Origin: Pseudomonadota bacterium
Lineage (GTDB): Bacteria; Pseudomonadota; Gammaproteobacteria; GCA-001735895
Assembly: GCA_022545625.1 (NCBI GenBank)
Contig: JACZQS010000180.1
Span: 1-5,649, forward strand
Direction: 5' to 3'
Length of the DNA: 5,649 bases
Shown here piece by piece: positions 1 to 5,649 of the stretch; the stretch's first letter is position 1, and each line of letters starts with the position of its first letter. The translations under genes were made by a program, and so were the position numbers. Below the pieces are notes generated by a model that made no database searches, was not told the origin of the DNA, and saw only the letters and a list, made by a program, of their open reading frames with translations.

Positions 1-860
1 TATTTGGCCGAAATCCAGAAGTTCCTCTCCGATGACGGAAAGAAGGACTCGAAAATATCAGGGATCGAAAAATCAGTAAACTGACTACCAAATTCACTAT
101 ATTCTTCGTCGAGTAAATTGTTGATTCTTAATGCCAGATCCCATCTATTCACACTATAAGACAGGTTGGCATTCACGACTGTATAGCCATCTAATTTTCC
201 CAGTTGATTTGCAAAGTCACCACCAAATGTCTGCTCATCGACAGCTATGATCTCAAGGTTGAGGCGTGTATTCTGACTAAAATGATAGATACCATCCAGG
301 CGAAGCGTTTTTTCAGGCACCAGGGGTAATTCGCTGCCCTTAAAGGCTCCATCGGTAATCTCCGCATCCAGCAGGGTGAAACTGAGATTGGTTGAAAATT
401 TATTCGACCAATGATTGGAAGCCTCCAGTATTAATCCTTGCCTGCTGGTCGCGTCGAGGTTTAGATTTGAAAACCCACTGGAATCAAAGGCAATTTCATT
501 GTCCAGCTCTATGGAATATAGGGTCGCACGATAACGATCATTATTGGTGAAAATTTCCGCACCAAGCTCAAGCGAAACACCCTCTTGTGTTTTTAAAGTC
601 TCCCCAAATTGATTGAAGGAGTGTTCCTCAACAGTTGGATAACGGAAATTCTGGTCGGCACGGGCTGACAATTTCCAGCCACCTACCCGTTGCATAAAAC
701 CCAGGCTAATGACAGAAACAGAATCAGAGATAGATTCGATAGCACTACCATTAAGAATATCAGCCTGTTGATCGCTGTATCTAAACCCTGCTGTGAGCAC
801 ACTCCGATTAGATATATGCCAGTTACTCAATACATAAATATCATTGATCATTTGATCCAT
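1..860 (-). CDS. btuB: BtuB-like TonB-dependent receptor, C-terminal beta-barrel part (after frameshift; 3' end cut by window)
   Basis: This is the second half of the vitamin B12 outer-membrane receptor, in a frame one base away from the N-terminal part. Reading the minus strand from about 866 down to 3 gives about 288 codons with no stop. The product has alternating aromatic/polar strands typical of a TonB-receptor barrel (for example ARADQNFRYPTVEEHSF), the late motif INNLLDEEYSEFG, and the near-terminal FWISAK followed by a partial TA codon. Receptors of this family usually end in an aromatic residue (YxF), so only two or three residues should be missing. The first ATG in this frame is at 858-860, but I do not think it is a real start. 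It has no signal peptide or plug, and the sequence continues the protein encoded at 848-1927. The segment should form the C-terminal barrel strands that anchor the receptor in the outer membrane. It is clearly coding; whether it is translated depends on whether the frameshift is real. Confidence 0.85.
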   Translation of the reverse strand, partial: MDQMINDIYVLSNWHISNRSVLTAGFRYSDQQADILNGSAIESISDSVSVISLGFMQRVGGWKLSARADQNFRYPTVEEHSFNQFGETLKTQEGVSLELGAEIFTNNDRYRATLYSIELDNEIAFDSSGFSNLNLDATSRQGLILEASNHWSNKFSTNLSFTLLDAEITDGAFKGSELPLVPEKTLRLDGIYHFSQNTRLNLEIIAVDEQTFGGDFANQLGKLDGYTVVNANLSYSVNRWDLALRINNLLDEEYSEFGSQFTDFSIPDIFESFFPSSERNFWISAK

Positions 861-1927
861 TTCCTGAGGACCAGTGATGAGTTAAGCAATTCATAATCGG
901 TCTCCTCGAGGTTGAATCCAAGGATAATCGACGATCCAGTATAATTTTCCGGTTCCACGATGTATTTCCCGGACAGGATTTGTGTGTCTCTATCCTGAGT
1001 TATCAGGGATGCGAATAATGGAAAGTTGCGAAAAGTTTGAAAAAATTCGCGGTCGTTGATTCGCCTGGAATAATCAATATTCAATGATTGGCTGTCATCA
1101 ATTTCTTTGTCCATGCCGATCCGAAAGGTATCGGTCTGGGTATCAAAAAAATCATTCGAATAAATGGGCAAAGATTGCGTTCGACTGACATCCAGTTCGG
1201 ACTGCAATAACGCGCCAGGTGTCAGGATATGATCGTCGTTCTTTGCCAGTTCAAGATACCCGGCGAAACTCTGATAATCGTGATTCGCGCGTAACGAAAC
1301 ATGCTTTATTTCTGTCTCATTATGATCCCGGTAATTATCGGATGAACTGGCAAATGCTGTAAGCGCGAGTTGTGTGTTGCCAACCAGCTTGTTTATCGAA
1401 GCGCTTATTCTGGATGAGTCATAGCTACCCAACTTTAAACCGACCGTCACTTTATCCTGCGTGACTTTCCTGGTAATAATATTGATCACACCCCCGACAG
1501 CCTGGTTGCCATAAAGCACACCCCCACTGCCCTGTAATATTTCGATTTGCTGGATGTCTTCGAGGTCTATGGTGCTTAAATCCGGTGCTGCCTGGTCGGC
1601 AGAGTTATTCAGCCTGCGACCATCGATCAGGATCAGGGTATTACTGGAAGCCGTTGGACCAAAACCTCTTAAATCGACGGTCGCCTGACTACCATCGCCG
1701 AACAGATCGCTGATATGTACGCCTGCCTGCCCGCGTAATAATTCTGCCAGGTTATTGGCACCCGACTGGGCTATCATTTTTTCATCGATGACCGTGATGG
1801 GTGTTGCTGATTCCTCTCTTTGCTCCTCGATTATCGATGGTGTCACGATTATCGGCCCCAGAGCCGCTGAGCTGATACCAGGCGTAATTGTGAGTAAAGC
1901 TAGTAGTAACGGGAGTTGAATTTTCAT
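848..1927 (-). CDS. btuB: BtuB-like TonB-dependent vitamin B12 receptor, N-terminal part (signal peptide, plug, first barrel strands; ends at frameshift)
   Basis: This is the outer-membrane corrinoid receptor, which transports its substrate using energy from TonB-ExbBD. I chose the ATG at 1925-1927 because it begins a classic signal peptide (MKIQLPLLLALLTITPGISSA, cleavage probably after residue 21). The open frame extends to 2074, but those codons run through the riboswitch leader. A weak ribosome site (AGAGA) lies just upstream. After the signal come a TonB-box-like IIVTP (residues 26-30) and a plug domain (about 40-154) with DLRGFG (85-90), LILIDGRRLN (98-107) and IEILQGSGGVLYGNQAVGG (128-146). 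Barrel strands follow. The frame stops with TGA at 848-850 after 359 residues, whereas BtuB-type receptors are about 600-650 long. Adding the shifted frame below gives about 645 residues. The B12 assignment rests mainly on the cobalamin riboswitch upstream and the divergent adenosyltransferase gene; the fold alone would say only TonB-dependent receptor. Confidence 0.88.
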   Translation of the reverse strand: MKIQLPLLLALLTITPGISSAALGPIIVTPSIIEEQREESATPITVIDEKMIAQSGANNLAELLRGQAGVHISDLFGDGSQATVDLRGFGPTASSNTLILIDGRRLNNSADQAAPDLSTIDLEDIQQIEILQGSGGVLYGNQAVGGVINIITRKVTQDKVTVGLKLGSYDSSRISASINKLVGNTQLALTAFASSSDNYRDHNETEIKHVSLRANHDYQSFAGYLELAKNDDHILTPGALLQSELDVSRTQSLPIYSNDFFDTQTDTFRIGMDKEIDDSQSLNIDYSRRINDREFFQTFRNFPLFASLITQDRDTQILSGKYIVEPENYTGSSIILGFNLEETDYELLNSSLVLRKWIK

Positions 1928-2023
1928 TGCAGTCTCTGAAGACATGAGACACGCACAGATGGAGCCAGACAGGCGCCGGAGACTGTGAGAATGGCCACCC
2001 GCCATTCTGGTCTTTTGATAAAC
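1928..2023 (-). promoter_or_regulatory. Probable riboswitch expression platform in the btuB leader
   Basis: This is the leader RNA between the cobalamin aptamer and the btuB ATG. It holds a perfect 8-bp hairpin: the arms lie at 2001-2008 and 1988-1995, around a 5-base loop. No U-run follows it, so it is not a standard intrinsic terminator. A following segment, CAGTCTCCGG on the minus strand (1976-1985), has two possible partners. Its last eight bases are the exact complement of CCGGAGAC inside the B12 box (2034-2041). Its first seven are the exact complement of GAGACTG (1930-1936), which overlaps the ribosome-binding region of btuB. The two pairings share five bases and cannot coexist. This suggests translational control, with the ribosome site blocked when B12 occupies the aptamer. 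The complementarity is seen directly; the mechanism is inferred. A second GTCTC at about 1945-1949 could also pair locally with the ribosome site. Confidence 0.5.
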
Positions 2024-2182
2024 TATCAGGCCGGTCTCCGGGCTAACAAAGAATAAGCAACACACCCTTCCCACGAATTATTCGCAGTGGAATGTGCATT
2101 GCAACTTTAGTTACCGTTGCGGGGGCAGCACCCGATTTTCACGGGTTTCCCGATTATCACGCTTTACGCATGCACCTGATAA
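2024..2182 (-). promoter_or_regulatory. Cobalamin (adenosylcobalamin-type) riboswitch aptamer upstream of btuB
   Basis: The minus-strand RNA carries the hallmark elements in order. A P1 5' strand TATCAGG (2175-2181) leads into GGTGC. Next come the conserved core GCTGCCCCCGCAACGGTAA (2111-2129), the CCACTG...GGGAAGG section, and the B12 box AGCCCGGAGACCGGCC (2029-2044). The P1 3' strand CCTGATA (2024-2030) is perfectly complementary to the 5' strand over seven bases. This class binds cobalamin and normally represses B12 uptake or synthesis genes when the vitamin is plentiful. The aptamer ends about 100 bases before the btuB start codon and lies on the same strand. The gene divergent from it (2303-2866) is also a B12 gene but is not under its control. 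Aptamer boundaries are approximate to a few bases. Confidence 0.93.
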
Positions 2183-2192
2183 GCTGAGATGA

Positions 2193-2220
2193 ATTGTAAG
2201 TAAAATTCGTTTAAAGTAAA
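2193..2220 (-). promoter_or_regulatory. Candidate sigma-70 promoter for the riboswitch-btuB transcript
   Basis: On the minus strand there is a -10-like TACAAT (2193-2198; 5 of 6 to consensus). Sixteen bases upstream of it is a -35-like TTTACT (2215-2220; 4 of 6). Transcription would start near 2186, only a few bases before the P1 helix of the aptamer, which is where a riboswitch promoter should be. The surrounding 2190-2222 stretch is AT-rich compared with its flanks. The position supports it, but short hexamer matches occur by chance. Confidence 0.5.
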
Positions 2221-2302
2221 TAGTGATACCGTCAGGGATACGGTCGACAGCCAGGGTCAAATCGCTTAGATTGAGTGTACAGACCTGCTTGAGTAATAAC
2301 GC

Positions 2303-2866
2303 ATGGGTAACAGGTTATCCGCAATCATCACTCGTACCGGCGATAAGGGTACCACCGGGCTGGCCGATGGCAGTCGTCGACCTAAAAACGATATCCGCGT
2401 GCATTGCCTCGGCGAGGTTGACGAACTCAACGCGACCCTCGGCGTTGCACTGAGTTTCCTCGAAGAGTCGCCAGCGCAACAGGCATTATTCGCGGTACAG
2501 CACGATCTGTTCGATATTGGCGCCGAGTTATGCCAGCCAGGCAAATCGTTGATCCAAAAACTGCATGTTGACTCGATTGAATCCAGCGCCGAACAATTCA
2601 ATCAACCGCTGCCACCGTTAAAGGAATTTATTCTGCCTGGCGGTTCACAGTCGGTGGCTTTTTTACACCTGGCCAGAACCGTCTGTCGGCGAGTTGAACG
2701 CTCCCTGCTGTCGTTGAAAGAAACCGAAGAACTAAACCCGATTACACTACAGTACATCAACCGATTGTCCGATCTGTTGTTTATTCTTGCACGATCCGTA
2801 GCACATCAGAACCCTGGTTCCGAGGTATATTGGCGATCGAAGTACTCACGCCTGAACCGCGAATAA
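2303..2866 (+). CDS. pduO: PduO-type ATP:cob(I)alamin adenosyltransferase
   Basis: This cytoplasmic enzyme transfers the adenosyl group of ATP to cob(I)alamin to make adenosylcobalamin, the cofactor of mutases and diol/ethanolamine-type lyases. The 187-residue length matches single-domain PduO/MMAB enzymes. The N-terminal ATP loop TRTGDKGTTGL lies at residues 10-20, and GEVDELN (37-43) holds the conserved Asp-Glu. The helix HLARTVCRRVER (122-133) carries the arginines of the active site, and YINRLSDLLFILAR (151-164) is the family's C-terminal signature. The start MGNRLSAIITRTGDKG is the usual proteobacterial form, so the ATG at 2303 is secure even though the ribosome site is weak (TTGAG about 8-12 bases upstream). 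The gene is divergent from btuB and convergent with the dehydrogenase, with 11 bases between stop codons. It complements the imported corrinoid supply. It is unrelated to the CobA/BtuR adenosyltransferase family. Confidence 0.96.
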   Translation: MGNRLSAIITRTGDKGTTGLADGSRRPKNDIRVHCLGEVDELNATLGVALSFLEESPAQQALFAVQHDLFDIGAELCQPGKSLIQKLHVDSIESSAEQFNQPLPPLKEFILPGGSQSVAFLHLARTVCRRVERSLLSLKETEELNPITLQYINRLSDLLFILARSVAHQNPGSEVYWRSKYSRLNRE

Positions 2867-2877
2867 CCCCCTTGCTG

Positions 2878-5295
2878 CTAGCTTCGCAAATACTCATTCT
2901 CGGGATCAAACAAGGGTTTGCTATACAGTTTCGCCGGTATCATTTCACCCAGTATCTCAATGTCTACTTCCCTGCCCTCACTCACCAGGTCAACCGGTAA
3001 AAATCCGTAGGCGATACTTTTCTGTGCAGTGTGCGAATATCCGCCCGAGGTTACAAAACCAACTACTTCTCCATCGTGCCATATAGGCTCGTAGGCATTG
3101 ACATCAGCATCTCTGGCCTCGACCACAAAGGTACACAATTTGCGTTCGACGCCTTTTTCGCGTTCTGCCAGGGCCGCCTGCTTGCCAACGAAATCGCTGG
3201 CCTTTTTGTAGTCGATAAATCGGTCCAACCCGGTCTCCATCGGTGTGTAATCGGGCTTGAATTCGCGCATCCAGGAGCCGAATGATTTGTCCAGGCGCAG
3301 GCTCATCATCGCCCGCATACCGAAGGGTCGCAGGTCGAGATCTCTATCGGCTTCACTGAGAACCTGGTAAAGCGCAATCTGATGATGGGCCGGCACATAA
3401 ATCTCGTAACCCCGATCGCCGGTGTAACTGACGCGTTGTACGATTGCCTGGCATTGGCCGACATCCATCTCACCCACCGATAAAAAAGGAAATGCCTGGT
3501 TCGAAACATCGGCGCGGGTAACCCGCTGTAGCAGTTCCCGTGAATTCGGGCCCGCTATTTGAAAACCGATACGCGACTTCGAGACGTTTTCGATATGCAC
3601 ACCCTGTGCGGGTAAATGCTGTTCAAACCAGCGCATATGGTAAGCCTGTGCAGCAAACGAGGCCGTGACCTGGAATACATCGGGGTTAATTTGGGCGACG
3701 GTAAAATCACCAATAATCCTGCCTTTCGGGCTTAACATCGGGTTCAGGCTGAGACGACCTGTTGGAGGAATTTTACCTGCCATGATGGTATCGAGGTACT
3801 CGAATGCACCCGGCCCGCTGATTTCGTATTTACCGAAGTTGTGCACTTCATTAATGCCTACCTTATTTCGCACCGCGTGGCATTCCTTTGCTACCGTGTC
3901 GAAGGCATTGGAGCGTCGAAACGATGGGATTTCGTAGGGTATTTCTCCGTCCGGGGCAAAATAATTGACATGCTCCATACCGTAGGACGAACCGAATACC
4001 GCGTTTTGCTGTTGCCAGATGCCATAGGCAGGCGTGCTATCGAGCGGACGAGCCGCTGGTAATTCCTCGTTCGGGTAGGATACTGCAAAGCGTTTCTGGT
4101 AATTTTCGCGTACCTTCAGGCGGGTATAAGATTTGGTGCAATAGTCGCCAAATCGGGCCACGTCCATCGCGAATACGTCGCGTGAGGGTTCACCGTCGAT
4201 CATCCATTCGGCGAGTATCAGGCCGACGCCTCCGCCCTGGCTGAAACCAGCCATTACCGCACAGGCCGACCAGTAATTTCGGAGACCCGGTACCGGCCCT
4301 ACCAGCGGGTTGCCATCGGGGGCAAAGGTAAAAGGTCCGTTGATGATGGTTTTAATCCCCGCCTGCTTCAGAACCGGATATCGATTGAACGCCACTTCCA
4401 TCGAGTCACCGATGCGATCCAGGTTCTCGCTTAACAGTTCGTGACCGAAGTCCCAGCGAGTGCCGTCAACCGCCCAGGGCACACAATCCTGCTCGTAAAA
4501 CCCGATCACCAGTCCCCTGCCTTCCTGGCGTAGATAACTCTCGCCCTCCGGATCCATCACATGGGGCAACTCACTGTCGCGCTGGTAGACCTCGGGTATG
4601 TCATCGGTGGCAAAATATTGATGCTCCATCGGGTGCAAGGGCAGGTAAATCCCGGCCATTTCAGCGACTTCGCGTGCCCACAGGCCCGCTGCATTGACCA
4701 GGTGCTCGGCCACTATCGTGCCCTGCTCGGTCACTACCTGCCAACTACCGTCGGCCTGTTGGCTGGTTTCCAGCACGCGATTACGCAACACAATTTCCGC
4801 ACCCTGCATTTGCGCTCCTTTTGCATAGGCATGTGTCGTACCGGATGGATCGAGGTGACCGTCGAGTGGGTCGTAAAGGGCGCCGAGTACACCATCGGTA
4901 TTGGTGATCGGGCTGAGTTTTTTAATCTCCTGCGGTGTGACCAGCTCGGTATCCAGCCCCATGTGACGATGCATCGCGCGGGCTGCCTTGAGGAAATCCA
5001 TGCGTTCGGGCGTAGCGGCCAGCGTGAGTCCACCGACATGATGAAGGCTGCAGGATTGGCCGGTCAGCTCTTCCAACTCCTGATACAGGCCGATTGTATA
5101 ACCCTGAAGCGCGGCCATATTGGTATCCGCATTCAAGGTGTGAAATCCCCCCGCCGCGTGCCAGGTCGAACCCGAGGTGAGTTCGGATCGCTCGATCAGC
5201 ACCACGTCTTTCCAACCCAGTTTGGTGAGGTGATAAATCACGCTGCAGCCGACCACACCGCCGCCGATGACGACTACCTCGGCACTAAATGGCAT
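2878..5295 (-). CDS. FAD-dependent dimethylglycine/sarcosine dehydrogenase-like protein with GcvT domain
   Basis: This two-part enzyme should oxidatively demethylate an N-methylated glycine (dimethylglycine or sarcosine) and pass the carbon to tetrahydrofolate. The start ATG at 5293-5295 gives 805 residues, close to bacterial relatives. It places the dinucleotide-binding loop GGGVVG at residues 11-16 with Glu35 closing the fold. GGAG lies four bases upstream. SGSTWHAAG (41-49) contains His46, matching the histidine that carries covalent FAD in DMGDH/SARDH. MEHQY (223-227) and ESYLRQE (252-258) match the substrate pocket. GNPLVGP (328-334) completes the FAD domain. A linker domain follows (about 380-430), then GcvT (about 435-700) with GRIIGDF, in which Asp530 sits where GcvT has its catalytic aspartate, and SYTGDRGYEIYV (623-634). 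The GcvT C-terminal barrel (about 715-800) ends the protein. The frame stays open upstream to 5583, but those codons precede the conserved start. Choosing between dimethylglycine and sarcosine as substrate is not possible from sequence alone. Confidence 0.9.
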   Translation of the reverse strand: MPFSAEVVVIGGGVVGCSVIYHLTKLGWKDVVLIERSELTSGSTWHAAGGFHTLNADTNMAALQGYTIGLYQELEELTGQSCSLHHVGGLTLAATPERMDFLKAARAMHRHMGLDTELVTPQEIKKLSPITNTDGVLGALYDPLDGHLDPSGTTHAYAKGAQMQGAEIVLRNRVLETSQQADGSWQVVTEQGTIVAEHLVNAAGLWAREVAEMAGIYLPLHPMEHQYFATDDIPEVYQRDSELPHVMDPEGESYLRQEGRGLVIGFYEQDCVPWAVDGTRWDFGHELLSENLDRIGDSMEVAFNRYPVLKQAGIKTIINGPFTFAPDGNPLVGPVPGLRNYWSACAVMAGFSQGGGVGLILAEWMIDGEPSRDVFAMDVARFGDYCTKSYTRLKVRENYQKRFAVSYPNEELPAARPLDSTPAYGIWQQQNAVFGSSYGMEHVNYFAPDGEIPYEIPSFRRSNAFDTVAKECHAVRNKVGINEVHNFGKYEISGPGAFEYLDTIMAGKIPPTGRLSLNPMLSPKGRIIGDFTVAQINPDVFQVTASFAAQAYHMRWFEQHLPAQGVHIENVSKSRIGFQIAGPNSRELLQRVTRADVSNQAFPFLSVGEMDVGQCQAIVQRVSYTGDRGYEIYVPAHHQIALYQVLSEADRDLDLRPFGMRAMMSLRLDKSFGSWMREFKPDYTPMETGLDRFIDYKKASDFVGKQAALAEREKGVERKLCTFVVEARDADVNAYEPIWHDGEVVGFVTSGGYSHTAQKSIAYGFLPVDLVSEGREVDIEILGEMIPAKLYSKPLFDPENEYLRS

Positions 5296-5344
5296 TCCGC
5301 TCCGACGCCCCTGGAAATTGGGCCAAATACGCGAGCAAAAGGAA

Positions 5345-5353
5345 AGTATAGCA
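5345..5353 (-). promoter_or_regulatory. Candidate extended -10 promoter for the dehydrogenase
   Basis: On the minus strand TGCTATACT (5345-5353) is an extended -10 element (TGn then TATACT, 5 of 6). It would start transcription near 5338 and leave a leader of about 43 bases before the ATG at 5295. The hexamer at -35 spacing (CCAAGG) is poor, which extended -10 promoters can tolerate. The low-quality codon mix of the frame between 5296 and about 5400 (AGG, GGA, ATA) also suggests a non-coding leader here. Confidence 0.35.
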
Positions 5354-5369
5354 CCGTGGCTGCGTCCCC

Positions 5370-5385
5370 TTGGCATACCCCTTGC
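5370..5385 (+). promoter_or_regulatory. Sigma-54-like -24/-12 element, nearly palindromic
   Basis: TTGGCATACCCCTTGC on the plus strand has TGGCA and TTGC with GG-to-GC spacing of exactly 12 bases, as RpoN promoters require. Because GGCA and TGCC are inverted, the minus strand also shows a weaker match (GGCAAGGGGTATGC), which would read toward the dehydrogenase 75 bases away. Just downstream on the plus strand lie a perfect sigma-70 -10 TATAAT (5404-5409) and a 4-of-6 -35 TTGCCT (5382-5387). No certain plus-strand gene lies downstream, so its direction and use are open. Confidence 0.25.
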
Positions 5386-5400
5386 CTCAGCGTTTATGGA

Positions 5401-5574
5401 GTATATAATGTCGGCACCACGTTCGTCAGGGAAGGTCAACGACTCCGCCGCGTCGGTGAACCGGTACACGCGATCTGACAACGTCACCAACGTGATCCGC
5501 CAACACAGCGCCCAATACTGATTCGACGAGCGTGCGACTTGCGTCGACATGAAGGGTAAGAGCACGAGAGGCAT
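5401..5574 (-). pseudogene. Possible truncated N-terminal gene fragment, in frame with the dehydrogenase; weak phage-tail resemblance
   Basis: The minus-strand frame from ATG 5572-5574 reads without a stop into the dehydrogenase. Its first 55 or so codons have coding-like third positions (mostly G or C), and the product includes ALCWRITLVTLSDRVYRFTD and then AAESLTF. That pattern recalls, from memory only, the N-termini of phage tail proteins of the DUF2163 or lambda gpL kind (a CWxI...FTD...L-F order). After about 5410 the codon mix deteriorates and the resemblance stops, so it would be a truncated remnant. The ATG follows the TGA of the upstream frame by one base (TGACATG), with GGAG nine bases before it, as in a tightly coupled operon. 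Alternatives are a genuine N-terminal extension of the dehydrogenase, or non-coding sequence between divergent promoters. The plus strand has equally open frames here. Confidence 0.3.
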
Positions 5575-5575
5575 G

Positions 5576-5649
5576 TCAGACAACTCCGGCGATAGCCAAC
5601 TCCGGGGGCTTGAAGAAGTCGAGGGCTTTGAGGTTCTCTTGAGGCTCCG
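5576..5649 (-). CDS. Possible C-terminal end of an unidentified gene (5' part outside window)
   Basis: One minus-strand frame entering from the right edge reads 23 codons to a TGA at 5576-5578, giving a protein end of EPQENLKALDFFKPPELAI followed by AGVV. The composition is plausible for a real C-terminus, and the stop is coupled to the next ATG by a single base. The piece is too short to identify. The opposite strand is also open here, from ATG 5549 or 5574 to the window end (MSDNSGDSQLRGLEEVEGFE...), so the orientation is not settled. Confidence 0.25.
   Translation of the reverse strand, partial: EPQENLKALDFFKPPELAIAGVV

Noticed and set aside
848..884. Programmed -1 ribosomal frameshift joining the two btuB frames
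   Set aside because: A -1 slip would restore the frame, but the overlap (GTCCTCAGGAAATGG) has no X XXY YYZ slippery heptamer and no obvious stimulatory stem, and TonB receptors are not known to use recoding. A lost base or sequence error is simpler.
690..896. Plus-strand 68-codon open frame over btuB
   Set aside because: It is antisense to the continuous receptor coding frame and has no ribosome site or recognisable product.
1988..2008. Intrinsic transcription terminator in the btuB leader
   Set aside because: The 8-bp hairpin is perfect, but the bases after it on the minus strand (CACAGTCTCC) contain no U-run.
1928..2074. Longer btuB start at 2074 (49 extra residues)
   Set aside because: Those codons overlap the riboswitch B12 box and leader and would bury the signal peptide inside the protein. 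The ATG at 1927 gives a normal signal peptide at the N-terminus.
2194..2222. Plus-strand promoter TTGTAA-17-TAAATA for pduO
   Set aside because: The -35 is 4 of 6 and the -10 only 3 of 6, and it overlaps the better minus-strand candidate, so there is not enough to annotate.
2266..2601. Minus-strand open frame opposite pduO
   Set aside because: It is a shadow of the well-conserved adenosyltransferase on the plus strand.
4561..5478. A 305-codon plus-strand open frame opposite the dehydrogenase
   Set aside because: It is an antisense shadow of a GC-rich gene. The minus strand has clear FAD-binding and GcvT motifs, while the plus product shows no recognisable family.
1..5649. CRISPR array, tRNA/rRNA gene, insertion sequence or defence system
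   Set aside because: I saw no regularly spaced repeats, tRNA-like cloverleaf, rRNA motifs, transposase motifs or terminal inverted repeats on either strand.

Overview
The window looks like a chromosomal piece of a Gram-negative proteobacterium, most likely a gammaproteobacterium and possibly marine. This rests on an outer-membrane TonB-dependent receptor, a cobalamin riboswitch, a PduO-type adenosyltransferase and a DMGDH/SARDH-type flavoprotein with a GcvT tail. The taxonomic call is an inference from protein style, not from a marker gene.

Layout. Positions 1-1927 (minus strand) hold a BtuB-like vitamin B12 receptor gene. A single-base frameshift between 848 and 884 splits it into two open pieces, and the window edge cuts it a few codons before its natural end. 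Upstream of it on the same strand are a region with switch-like base pairing (1928-2023), a well-formed cobalamin riboswitch aptamer (about 2024-2182) and a candidate sigma-70 promoter (2193-2220). Positions 2303-2866 (plus strand) hold an intact ATP:cob(I)alamin adenosyltransferase gene, divergent from the receptor. Positions 2878-5295 (minus strand) hold an 805-residue FAD-dependent dimethylglycine/sarcosine dehydrogenase-like protein, convergent with the adenosyltransferase gene and only 11 bases away from it. Positions 5296-5649 contain a candidate promoter zone and, probably, leftover or partial minus-strand coding sequence of uncertain origin, perhaps phage-like.

How the parts fit. The receptor imports corrinoids across the outer membrane and the adenosyltransferase converts cob(I)alamin to adenosylcobalamin. 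The riboswitch senses cobalamin and should shut off receptor synthesis. This makes a compact uptake, activation and feedback module around 1-2866. The flavoprotein belongs to methylamine/glycine-betaine catabolism and one-carbon (tetrahydrofolate) metabolism. Its link to the B12 genes is positional only.

I found no clearly new biological system. The points most worth a second look are the frameshift in btuB, a short switch strand that can pair either with the B12 box or with the btuB ribosome-binding region, and the in-frame extension upstream of the dehydrogenase.
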